Positions 42,274-49,941 of a stretch of DNA of 64,000 bases are shown piece after piece (the stretch's first letter is position 1; each line of letters starts with the position of its first letter). Made by a program: the position numbers and the translations under genes. The stretch is from Nocardioides oleivorans (GTDB taxonomy: Bacteria > Actinomycetota > Actinomycetes > Propionibacteriales > Nocardioidaceae): positions 1,054,001-1,118,000 of the forward strand of contig NZ_SDWT01000001.1 in assembly GCF_004137255.1 (NCBI RefSeq). Reading direction: 5' to 3'. The notes below the pieces were generated by a model. That model had not been told where the DNA came from, did not search any database, and worked only from the letters and a program-made list of their open reading frames with translations.

Positions 42274-43423
42274 CGAGGACCTCGAACGGTCCGCGTCGCC
42301 CGGTGCGCCGCATCCAGTCGGCGAGGGCGACGGTGAGCAGCCAGGTGCCGGTGGCGAGCAGCGCGCAGCCGCTGATCGACAGGACGTCGGAGAGGCCGAG
42401 GAGCGCCGGCGTGAAGGCGAGCGTCCACACGACCGACTGGGCGAGGTAGCACGTCATCGACCGCTGCCCGACGGCCTGCAGCGCCAGCACCACCCGGCCC
42501 CGAGCCCGACCCGACTCCTCGAGGCGCAGGGCGAGCACCGCGATGAGGGCGGCGTACCCGAACCCGCCGAGGACCCCGGACACGTCGTGCAGCGCGGCCA
42601 GCACCGACAGCGTCTCGTCGTCCGGGACGGCGCGCCCGCCGAGCTGGAGCAGGGCGAGCGGCTGGGCGCCTCCGACAGCTGCCGCCAACCCGACCAGACC
42701 GGCGATGAGCAGTCCGCGGACGCGACGTGACCGGGCCTCGGCGGACGGCGGCTCGAGCAGCCGACGCCGCCCCGCCCACAGGCCGACGAGGAACGGGCAG
42801 GCGAACCCGATCGGCCCCAGTGAGGCGATGAACGCGGAGGCGGCTGCTCGCTCGACGACCATGGTGCCGAGGTCGGTGGGCAGCATGGTCGCGAGGTCGG
42901 GACCGACGGTCGCATCGGCGAGCGTGCCCTCGCCGGGCAGTGCGGTGAGCAGCAGGAAGAGCGTGGCGACGCCGAGCAGCCACCCGTCCTTCCAGCGCAC
43001 GGCCCACGCGCCGACCAGGAGGAGCACGCCGTAGGCGGCGAGGATGTCGCCAACGAAGAGCAGCGTGGCGTGCACGAAGCCGACCGCGACGAGGAAGAGC
43101 GCGCGACGCCACAGCAGTCGCCGCACCTGCTTCGGGGACCTCTCGGCCTGGCGGCGGGCGATCTGCGCGACGCCGTACCCGAAGAGCAGGCCGAACATCG
43201 GGAAGGCCCGGCCGTCGACGAACGTCGTGGTCGCCCACGCGACCGCGCGGTCGAGCGGACCCTCGCCGAGCGGGTAGCCGCCGAGGTACGACGGCCCCTC
43301 GAGGAAGTAGTGCGAGTTGGCCAGCGCGATGGCGAGCAGCATCGCGCCGCGTGCCAGGTCGGGGCCGAGCGCCCGCGCGGTCGGCGCCAGCGGGCCGGCG
43401 GGGGCTGACGCCTCGGTGGTCAT
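42251..43423 (-). CDS. DUF418-family membrane protein
   Basis: A 390-residue polytopic protein: ALGPDLARGAMLLAIALANS at the N-terminus, GRAFPMFGLLFGYGVAQIARR, and GQRSMTCYLAQSVVW near the C-terminus. These are the landmarks of DUF418 proteins, which resemble acyltransferase-3 proteins. About ten membrane helices. ATG 43423 has TAGTAT 7 nt upstream. Function unknown. Confidence 0.85.
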   Translation of the reverse strand: MTTEASAPAGPLAPTARALGPDLARGAMLLAIALANSHYFLEGPSYLGGYPLGEGPLDRAVAWATTTFVDGRAFPMFGLLFGYGVAQIARRQAERSPKQVRRLLWRRALFLVAVGFVHATLLFVGDILAAYGVLLLVGAWAVRWKDGWLLGVATLFLLLTALPGEGTLADATVGPDLATMLPTDLGTMVVERAAASAFIASLGPIGFACPFLVGLWAGRRRLLEPPSAEARSRRVRGLLIAGLVGLAAAVGGAQPLALLQLGGRAVPDDETLSVLAALHDVSGVLGGFGYAALIAVLALRLEESGRARGRVVLALQAVGQRSMTCYLAQSVVWTLAFTPALLGLSDVLSISGCALLATGTWLLTVALADWMRRTGRRGPFEVLVRRATYG

Positions 43424-43430
43424 GCGGGCA

Positions 43431-43436
43431 ATACTA
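43431..43436 (-). promoter_or_regulatory. Leaderless -10 box for the DUF418 gene
   Basis: TAGTAT on the minus strand, 7 nt before ATG 43423. A cluster of hairpins begins 9 bp upstream. Confidence 0.55.
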
Positions 43437-43444
43437 GAGCGCGC

Positions 43445-43560
43445 ACTCCATTATTGGAACCGGAGTGGGTGCTTCGCACCCGAGACTCCCGGTTGTCGGC
43501 CTGGATCTCGGCCGACAACCGGGGCGGTCACCGGATATCCGGTGACCGCCCGCCCGGTCA
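43445..43560 (-). repeat. Dispersed palindromic element, family 1, copy 2 (extended)
   Basis: Reverse copy of the element at 28341. 43504-43546 is identical over 43 bp and contains the palindrome GTCACCGGATATCCGGTGAC (43527-43546). This copy also has a perfect 11-bp stem (GGTTGTCGGCC, 43491-43501 with 43510-43520), a GGGTGC-TTC-GCACCC hairpin (43467-43481) and an ACTCC/GGAGT stem (43445-43466). Four hairpins in about 115 bp. It lies between the ene-reductase gene and the DUF418 promoter. Confidence 0.85.
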
Positions 43561-43587
43561 GGCGCCAAGCCTCAGGCGCCCAGCCTC
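43560..43587 (-). repeat. 14-bp tandem repeat at the end of the ene-reductase gene
   Basis: AGGCGCCAAGCCTC and AGGCGCCCAGCCTC follow one another; the second runs into the stop codon of the ene-reductase gene. One mismatch. Confidence 0.7.
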
Positions 43588-44674
43588 AGGAGGCCTGCTC
43601 CAGCGTCGGGTAGTCGGTGTAGCCCTTCGCGCCGCCGCCGTAGAACGTGTCGGGGTCGGGCTCATTGAGCTCCGCACCCTCGCGCCAGCGCTCGGTCAGG
43701 TCGGGGTTGGCCAGGAACGGGCGGCCGACCACGACGGCGTCCGCGAGGCCCGTCTCGAGCAGCCGCTCGACGGAGTCGAGGGTGGTGACGTCGCCGAAGC
43801 CGTCGTTGAGCAGCACGGGGCCGTCGAAGCGCTCGCGCAGGTCGCGCACGAGCTCCTCACGGGGCTCCAGCGGGCTGGCGAGCAGGCTCAGGTAGGCCAG
43901 CCCGAGCGGGGAGACACCGTCGACCACGGCGCGGTAGGTGGCGTCGAGGTCGTCGCCGACCTCCTCGCCGATGCCGTTGAACTGGTGGGCAGGGCTCAGC
44001 CGCAGCCCGACGCGCTCGGCGCCGATGGCCTCGGCGACGGCCGTGACGACCTCGACGACGAAGCGGGCGCGGTTCTCCGGGGAACCGCCGTAGGCGTCCT
44101 CGCGCAGGTTGACCGTCGGGTCGAGGAACTGGTGCAGCAGGTAGCCGTTCGCGCCGTGGACCTCGACGCCGTCGAGGCCGGCGGCGATCGCGTTGCGGGC
44201 GGCCGTGACGAAGTCCGCGACCAAGCCGGCGATCTCGTCGGTCTCGGGGGCGCGGGGCTCGTCGTGGGGCTTGGAGCCGTCGGCGGTCACCATCTCGCCG
44301 GGCGCCTGGAGGGCGCTGGGAGCGATCGTCTCGACGCCGTCCTTGTTGTCGGCGTGCGCGATGCGACCTGCGTGCATCAGCTGCGCGACGACCACGCCAC
44401 CGCGGGCGTGCACGGCGTCGGCGACGAGGCGCCAGCCGGCGACCTGCTCGTCGGTGTAGAGGCCGGGCACGTCGAGGTAGCCCTGTCCCACCTGGCTGGG
44501 CGCGATGCCCTCCGTCACGATCAAGCCGGCACCGGCGCGCTGGCCGTAGTACTCGGCGTTGAGGCCGGTGGGGGCGTGTCCCTCGCCGGCGCGGTTGCGC
44601 GTCAGCGGCGCCATCACGAAGCGCTGCGGGAGCTGCCAGGGACCGACCGAGATCGTCTCGAATGCACGGGACAT
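43586..44674 (-). CDS. Old Yellow Enzyme-family ene-reductase (alkene reductase)
   Basis: A 362-residue FMN-dependent TIM-barrel enzyme. It has RFVMAPLTRNRAGEGHAPT near the N-terminus, VVAQLMHAGRIAH, DGVEVHGANGYLLHQFLDP with the substrate-binding His-Asn pair, and VGRPFLANPDL for the FMN phosphate. It reduces activated C=C bonds with NAD(P)H. ATG 44674 has GGAGG upstream; the longer frame is a shadow. A near-palindrome at 44698-44720 in its leader suggests its own repressor. Adjacent to, but separately promoted from, the organosulfur operon. Confidence 0.92.
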   Translation of the reverse strand: MSRAFETISVGPWQLPQRFVMAPLTRNRAGEGHAPTGLNAEYYGQRAGAGLIVTEGIAPSQVGQGYLDVPGLYTDEQVAGWRLVADAVHARGGVVVAQLMHAGRIAHADNKDGVETIAPSALQAPGEMVTADGSKPHDEPRAPETDEIAGLVADFVTAARNAIAAGLDGVEVHGANGYLLHQFLDPTVNLREDAYGGSPENRARFVVEVVTAVAEAIGAERVGLRLSPAHQFNGIGEEVGDDLDATYRAVVDGVSPLGLAYLSLLASPLEPREELVRDLRERFDGPVLLNDGFGDVTTLDSVERLLETGLADAVVVGRPFLANPDLTERWREGAELNEPDPDTFYGGGAKGYTDYPTLEQAS

Positions 44675-44697
44675 GAGGGTGTTGCCTCCAGAGAAGT

Positions 44698-44720
44698 TGA
44701 GGACTGTACGACTGTCCTCA
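44698..44720 (-). promoter_or_regulatory. Palindromic operator upstream of the ene-reductase gene
   Basis: TGAGGAC and GTCCTCA are exact inverted arms around TGTACGACT (23 bp in all), 23 bp before ATG 44674. Arms and spacing suit a dimeric HxlR/MarR- or TetR-type repressor. No such regulator is next to it. Confidence 0.55.
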
Positions 44721-44787
44721 GCGACCCCACGGCCCCCGATGTTCCCCGACGAGAGATGCCTCACAGCATCGCTCACCCGGTGGGGTG

Positions 44788-45831
44788 TCAGCGACGCCGC
44801 AGCGCCGCCTCCACGAGCGCCGGAGGTGCGTAGCCCCGGTCGGCCTCGTTGAGGGTCGTGCCCGGCGGCACGATCTCGTCGATCCGGTCGAGCACGTCGG
44901 CGGTGAGCACGACCTTCTCCACGCCGAGCTGCGACTCGAGCTGGTCCATCGTGCGCGGACCGATGATCGCCGAGGAGATCGCCGGGTGCGCGAGCACGAA
45001 GCCGATCGCGAGGTGGATCAGCGACAGGCCGGCCTCGTCGGCGAGCTCCTGGAGCTGGTACACCGCTTCGAGCTTGACCTTGTTCTCCGGCGACGAGGGA
45101 TCGTGCCGCGCGGGCTGCCGGTCGATCCGGCTGGAGGTGTACGTCGGCTCCTCGCCGCGGCGGTAGCGCCCGGACAGCCAGCCGCCCGCCAGCGGGCTCC
45201 ACGGCAGCACGCCGATGCCGTACTTCTGCGCCGTCGGCAGGATGTCGCGCTCCACCTCGCGGGCGAGGATCGAGTACGGCGGCTGCTCGGTCACCGGACG
45301 CTCGCGGCCGCGCTTCTCGGCCACCCACTGCGCCTCGACGACCTGCGACGGGAGGAAGGTCGACGTACCGAGGTAGCGGATCTTGCCCTGCCGCACGAGG
45401 TCGGTCAGCGCGCCGAGGGTCTCGTCGATGTCGACCTCGGGACGCGGGCGGTGCACCTGGTAGAGGTCGATGTGGTCGACCTGGAGCCGGCGCAGCGAGG
45501 CCTCGACCTCGCGGACGATCCAGCGGCGCGAGTTGCCCTGCTGGTTGGGGTCCTCGTCGTGCATGGAGCCGTGGAACTTGGTCGCGAGGAAGACGTCGTC
45601 GCGGTCTCCGCGGGCCTTCAGCGCCTTGCCGACGATCTCCTCGGACTCGCCGCGGGCGTAGACGTCGGCGGTGTCGATGACGTTGATGCCGGCGTCGAGC
45701 GCGCGGTGGATGATCGCTATCGAGTCGTCGTGGTCGGGGTTGCCCCAGGCGCCGAACATCATGGCGCCGAGGGTCAGCGGACTGACCTGGACGCCGGTGC
45801 GACCGAGGGGGCGGTAGTGCTCGAAGCTCAT
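44788..45831 (-). CDS. Aldo/keto reductase
   Basis: A 347-residue TIM-barrel NADPH-dependent reductase. YRPLGRTGVQVSPLTLGAM starts it; the tetrad is visible as Asp and Tyr in DTADVYARGESEE, Lys in LATKFHGSM and His in YQVHRPRP. SSAIIGPRTMDQLE binds the cofactor phosphate. ATG 45831 overlaps the stop of the upstream monooxygenase (ATGA), so it is the last gene of the sulfonate operon. It could reduce the aldehyde or ketone left after C-S cleavage. Substrate inferred. Confidence 0.9.
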   Translation of the reverse strand: MSFEHYRPLGRTGVQVSPLTLGAMMFGAWGNPDHDDSIAIIHRALDAGINVIDTADVYARGESEEIVGKALKARGDRDDVFLATKFHGSMHDEDPNQQGNSRRWIVREVEASLRRLQVDHIDLYQVHRPRPEVDIDETLGALTDLVRQGKIRYLGTSTFLPSQVVEAQWVAEKRGRERPVTEQPPYSILAREVERDILPTAQKYGIGVLPWSPLAGGWLSGRYRRGEEPTYTSSRIDRQPARHDPSSPENKVKLEAVYQLQELADEAGLSLIHLAIGFVLAHPAISSAIIGPRTMDQLESQLGVEKVVLTADVLDRIDEIVPPGTTLNEADRGYAPPALVEAALRRR

Positions 45832-47168
45832 GCGGTTTCCTTCTGCGGGGTAGGGGCGTACTGGCTGTCGGGGCGCACGAGGCCGAGGTGGTCGCGCAGC
45901 GTGCTTCCTGTGTACTCCTCGCGGAACAACCCGCGCCTGCGCAGGATCGGCACGACCTCCTCGATGAAGACGTCGATGCCGCCCGGCAGCCACGGCGGCA
46001 TCACGTTGAAGCCGTCGGCAGCACCGTTCTCCGCCCACTGCTGGATGGTGTCGGCGACCTGGTCGGGCGTCCCGGTGACGACCCGGTGCCCACGGGCACC
46101 GGCGAGGCGGTGGCACAGCTGGCGCAGCGTCGGGTCCTCCCGCTCGACGATGTCGAGCACGAGCTGGAAGCGACTGCCCTCGCTGCGCTCGCCGTCGGTG
46201 TCGATCACCTCGCGCGGGAACGGCCCGTCGAGGTCGTACGAAGACAGGTCGACGCCGGTGAGCCGGAGCAGCTGGGCGAGGGAGTACTCCGGCTGCGTGA
46301 GGTCGTTGAGCTGCTGGTGCAGGTCCTCGGCCTCCTGCGCCGTGGAGCCGATGAACGGGCTGATGCCGGGCAGCACCTTGAGCCCGCGCGGGTCCCGCCC
46401 CCCGGCCTGCGCCCGCTGCTTGATGTCGGCGTAGAACTCCTGCGCCGACCCGAGGGTCTGGTGTGCGGTGAAGATCGCCTCGGCCCAGCGCGCGGCGAAC
46501 GCCCGACCGTCCTCCGAGGACCCGGCCTGCACGTAGACCGGTCGCCCCTGCGGCGAGCGGGGTGCGTTGAGCGGCCCGCGGACGGAGAAGTACTCGCCGT
46601 CGTGGTCGACGCGGTGGATCTTGTCGGTGTCGGCGAAGAGGCCGGACTCGCGGTCGGCGACGACGGCGTCGTCCTCCCAGCTGTCCCACAGCTTCGTGAT
46701 GACGTCGACGTACTCCTCGGCGCGCGCGTAGCGGTCGCGGTGCAGCGGGTGGGCGTCGAGGCCGAAGTTGAGGGCGGCGTCGGCGGCACCGGTGGTGACG
46801 ATGTTCCAGCCCGCGCGGCCCTTGCTGAGGTGGTCGAGGGCCGAGAGCTGCCGGGCCAGGTTGTAGGGCTCGGTGTAGGTCGTCGACGCGGTGCCGATGA
46901 CGCCGATCCGCTCGGTCGCCGCGACGATCGCCGTCATGACGGTGATCGGCTCGAGGCGGAAGCGGGCGGCGTACCTGATGTTCTCGGCCAGCGACGGACC
47001 GTCGGCGAAGAAGACGGCGTCGAACTTCGCCGCCTCCGCCTTCTGCGCGAGCTCCTGGTAGTAGGAGATGTCGAGGATCCGGTCGGTCTCGCTGTCCGGG
47101 TGGCGCCAGGCCGCCTCGTGGTGGCCGTCGGGGTAGATGAAGAGGTTGAGGTGGAGGTGTCGGGTCAC
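45828..47168 (-). CDS. FMN-dependent monooxygenase, NtaA/SnaA/DszA family
   Basis: A 446-residue luciferase-like enzyme. HLNLFIYPDGHHEAAWRHPD at the start, FDAVFFADGPSLAENI, and SKGRAGWNIVTTG are the family hallmarks. The group needs FMNH2 from a separate reductase and includes enzymes for nitrilotriacetate, streptogramin and dibenzothiophene sulfone. GTG 47168 overlaps the upstream ATPase stop. Being between an ssu-type transporter and an aldo/keto reductase, it probably attacks a sulfone or sulfonate. Substrate unknown. Confidence 0.9.
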   Translation of the reverse strand: MTRHLHLNLFIYPDGHHEAAWRHPDSETDRILDISYYQELAQKAEAAKFDAVFFADGPSLAENIRYAARFRLEPITVMTAIVAATERIGVIGTASTTYTEPYNLARQLSALDHLSKGRAGWNIVTTGAADAALNFGLDAHPLHRDRYARAEEYVDVITKLWDSWEDDAVVADRESGLFADTDKIHRVDHDGEYFSVRGPLNAPRSPQGRPVYVQAGSSEDGRAFAARWAEAIFTAHQTLGSAQEFYADIKQRAQAGGRDPRGLKVLPGISPFIGSTAQEAEDLHQQLNDLTQPEYSLAQLLRLTGVDLSSYDLDGPFPREVIDTDGERSEGSRFQLVLDIVEREDPTLRQLCHRLAGARGHRVVTGTPDQVADTIQQWAENGAADGFNVMPPWLPGGIDVFIEEVVPILRRRGLFREEYTGSTLRDHLGLVRPDSQYAPTPQKETA

Positions 47169-47947
47169 GAGGCCGCCCTCTCGACGTGCCGTCCGGGCAC
47201 GGCGTCGTGGTCGTCCTCGACGCCGAGCTCGTGGAGCAGCTGGGCGCGCAGCCGGGCGAAGGCCGGGTCGGCCTGCGAGCGACGGGTGCCGAGGTCGATC
47301 CGCGCGTCGTGGCGGACGACGCCGTCGTCGAGGACGATCACGCGGTCGGCCAGCACGATGGCCTCGTCGACGTCGTGGGTCACGAGCAGCACGGCCGGCC
47401 GGTGCACCTCGCAGAGCTTGCGCAGAAGCGTGTGCATCCGGATCCGCGTGAGCGCGTCGAGGGCACCGAACGGCTCGTCGGCGAGCAGCAGCTGCGGGTC
47501 GCGGACCAGCGAGCGGGCCAGCGAGGCGCGCTGCTGCTCACCTCCCGAGAGCTCGTGCGGCCACGCCTTCTCGCGGCCGGCGAGGCCGACCTCCTCCAGC
47601 GCCTGCGACCCGCGCTCCTCGGCGTCCCCCACGCGGAGGCCGAGGGTCACGTTGTCGAGCAGCCGCTTCCACGGCAGCAGCCGCGAGTCCTGGAACACGA
47701 CCGACACCTTCTCGGGCACCTCGATCCGCCCGTGGCCGGCCACTCCCCGGTCGAGGCCGGCCAGCGCGCGCAGCAGGGTGCTCTTGCCCGAGCCGCTGCG
47801 GCCGAGGAGCGCGACGAACTCGCCGGGAGCGATCTCGAGGTCGAGTCCGTTGAGCACCCCGCCCGCCTCGTTGAAGCTGCGGTGCAGGCTCGTGACCTGC
47901 ACCGCCGGGTCCTGCGAGGTGCTCAGCTCGCCAGTGTGCGACGCCAT
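47165..47947 (-). CDS. ssuB: ABC transporter ATP-binding protein, SsuB/TauB type
   Basis: A 260-residue ATPase with Walker A GRSGSGKST, Q-loop VVFQDSRLLPWKRLLDNV, signature LSGGEQQRASLARSL, Walker B LLLADEPFGALD and VTHDVDEAI. The DSRLLPWK loop is the usual mark of sulfonate/taurine/nitrate importers. ATG 47947 lies 24 bp inside the permease gene. Imports an organosulfur compound with the permease at 47923 and the lipoprotein at 48777. Confidence 0.88.
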   Translation of the reverse strand: MASHTGELSTSQDPAVQVTSLHRSFNEAGGVLNGLDLEIAPGEFVALLGRSGSGKSTLLRALAGLDRGVAGHGRIEVPEKVSVVFQDSRLLPWKRLLDNVTLGLRVGDAEERGSQALEEVGLAGREKAWPHELSGGEQQRASLARSLVRDPQLLLADEPFGALDALTRIRMHTLLRKLCEVHRPAVLLVTHDVDEAIVLADRVIVLDDGVVRHDARIDLGTRRSQADPAFARLRAQLLHELGVEDDHDAVPGRHVERAAS

Positions 47948-48780
47948 GACAGTGCCTTCCTCTCGATGAGCCGGACGACCGCGTCGGCGGACACGCCGAG
48001 CAGTGCGTAGACGACCAGGCCGACGACGATGATGTCGGTCTGGCCGTAGTTGGACGCGAGCGTGATCATGTGGCCGATCCCGCTCGTGGCGTTGATGACC
48101 TCGACCACGACCAGCGCCAGCAGCGACGACGTCACCGCGAAGCGCAGGCCGAGGAGGAATCCGGGCATAGCGCCGGGGAGCACCACGTGCCGGACGAACT
48201 CCGCGCGGGTGACGCCCAGGGTCTCCGCCAGCTCGGCGTACCTGCCCTCGATCGAGCGCAGGCCGTTGTGGGTGTGGATGTAGATCGGCACGAAGACCGC
48301 GAGCGCGATCGTGATGACCTTCATCGGCTCGCCGATGCCCAGCCACAGGATGAGCAGCGGGATCAGGGCGAGCGTCGGGATCGACCGCTTGACCTGGATC
48401 GGCCCGTCGATCAGTGACTCGCCGATCCTGGAGAGCCCCGAGACGACCGCCAGGACCGTGCCCACGACGACGCCGAGCCCGAGCCCGAGCGCGGCCCGGA
48501 CGCCGGAGGTCACCAGGCTCTCCTGCAGGCGCCCGTTCTCCACCAGCGTGCCCGCGGTCTCGACGACCGTCCACGGCGCGCTCAGGTTGCGCTCGTCGAG
48601 CAGGCCCGTGGCAGATCCCACGACCCAGGCCGCCAGCAGCACGGCGATGCCGATGAGGCCGCCGAACCGGATCGGAGCGCCCGGGCCGAGGCGGCGACGC
48701 ACGGGGCGTACGTCCTCGGCGCCCTGCGGAGCCGCGGCCGAGCGCGGTCGGGTGGTGACGCTGTCGGTCAGCGTGGTCAT
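47923..48780 (-). CDS. ssuC: ABC transporter permease, SsuC/TauC type
   Basis: A 285-residue permease with about six helices. The EAA motif that contacts the ATPase is visible as AETLGVTRAEFVRHVVLPGA. An unusually long cytoplasmic N-terminus of about 35 residues precedes the first helix. ATG 48780 overlaps the stop of the binding-protein gene (ATGA). Part of the organosulfur importer. Confidence 0.88.
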   Translation of the reverse strand: MTTLTDSVTTRPRSAAAPQGAEDVRPVRRRLGPGAPIRFGGLIGIAVLLAAWVVGSATGLLDERNLSAPWTVVETAGTLVENGRLQESLVTSGVRAALGLGLGVVVGTVLAVVSGLSRIGESLIDGPIQVKRSIPTLALIPLLILWLGIGEPMKVITIALAVFVPIYIHTHNGLRSIEGRYAELAETLGVTRAEFVRHVVLPGAMPGFLLGLRFAVTSSLLALVVVEVINATSGIGHMITLASNYGQTDIIVVGLVVYALLGVSADAVVRLIERKALSWRRTLAS

Positions 48781-49838
48781 GACGATCCCTCCACTGCGGC
48801 GGCGATGGCCTTCTCGAAGCGCCGGTCGTAGAGCGTCGAGACGTCCAGCGGCTCCTGGTCCTGCTCCTTCACCAGCGTGTCGACGGTGACCTGGTGGCGG
48901 GCGATGAACTCGTCCCAGCTCGTCGGCACCGTGAACTGGCCGAGTGCGTCGACGACGTAGGCCGCGTCCTCGGGCGAGAGTCCCTCGTGGTCGACGTAGT
49001 AGGCCTCGGCGAACTCGTCCGGGTGGTCGGAGATCCACTGCTGCGCCTGCGCCCAGAGTCCGACGTACTCCTTGATCGCGGCCGCCTTGTCGGCGTCCTC
49101 GAGCACGGTGGTCGGCGCGTAGAGCGTCCAGGCGTCGTCACGCACGCCCGACGGGATCGTGGTGGCGCCGTCCTGCTCGTACTTGGCCAGGTAGGTCTTG
49201 ACCAGGGTCTGGCCGAGCGGTGCGACGTCGACCTGGTTGCTGGCCAGCGCGACCGAGAAGGCGTCGTCGACGCTCTGCATCTCGACGAGCTCGACGTCGT
49301 CCTGCGAGAGGCCGGCCTCACGGAGCACGTTCAGCACGAGCGCGCCCTGCGCCTGACCGGGGCTGTAGGCGATCTTCTTGCCCTTCAGGTCCTCGATCGA
49401 GGACACGTCGACGCCGGGCGCGACGCCGAGCTCGTAGGTCGGGTGGTCGGCCGGGTCGACGGTCTCGCGGGCGGCGACGATGCGGACGTCGGTGCCGGTC
49501 CAGTGCGCGAAGAGCGGCGGGATGTCCGCGACCGAGCCGATGTCGATGGCGTCGGCGCGGAAGGCCTCGAGCGTCTTCGGGCCGCCGGTGATGTTGGCCC
49601 ACTCGACGTCGACGTCGAGGTCGTCGATGAGTCCGGACGTCTCGAGCGCCACCTGCGTGGCCGGGTCGCCGACGCGGAGCACGGTCCCGTCGGGCGCGGC
49701 GTCGGGGAGGGCCGCGCTGAGCTCGAGCTTCGGTCCGGCGTCGCCGCCGCCACACGCGGACAGGGTCGCGACCATCAGGCCTGCCGTGGTGAGCAGCGCG
49801 GCGCGGAGCAGGGGGCGGGTGAGCCCTCGTCGTGGCAT
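48777..49838 (-). CDS. ssuA: ABC transporter substrate-binding lipoprotein, SsuA-like
   Basis: A 353-residue lipoprotein. After a basic start and hydrophobic stretch the lipobox LSAC gives Cys29. The mature part has LRVGDPATQVALETSGLID, VEWANITGGPKTLEAF, GKKIAYSPGQAQGALVLN, the NMT1/SsuA-type periplasmic fold for sulfonates, taurine or nitrate. ATG 49838 with AAGGAG upstream is preferred over the in-frame extension to 49937. Ligand cannot be told from sequence; sulfonate or sulfone is inferred from the neighbours. Confidence 0.87.
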   Translation of the reverse strand: MPRRGLTRPLLRAALLTTAGLMVATLSACGGGDAGPKLELSAALPDAAPDGTVLRVGDPATQVALETSGLIDDLDVDVEWANITGGPKTLEAFRADAIDIGSVADIPPLFAHWTGTDVRIVAARETVDPADHPTYELGVAPGVDVSSIEDLKGKKIAYSPGQAQGALVLNVLREAGLSQDDVELVEMQSVDDAFSVALASNQVDVAPLGQTLVKTYLAKYEQDGATTIPSGVRDDAWTLYAPTTVLEDADKAAAIKEYVGLWAQAQQWISDHPDEFAEAYYVDHEGLSPEDAAYVVDALGQFTVPTSWDEFIARHQVTVDTLVKEQDQEPLDVSTLYDRRFEKAIAAAVEGSS

Positions 49839-49865
49839 GGGGGTTCTCCTTCGTGGGGGTCGAAC

Positions 49866-49905
49866 CATCAAAGTAATGTAAGTCAGTACATAAACCTCAG
49901 TAATG
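49866..49905 (-). promoter_or_regulatory. AT-rich spacer with repeats upstream of ssuA
   Basis: In a very GC-rich genome this 40-bp island is strikingly AT-rich. On the minus strand CATTACT occurs twice and TACTGA twice (14 bp apart). It lies between the SsuD-type gene and ssuA and could be an internal promoter or regulator site. A second AT-rich island lies at about 51010-51050, before the SsuD-type gene. Confidence 0.4.
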
Positions 49906-49941
49906 GACGACAGGACTTCCCTGTCACCCGTGCGCACCCGG

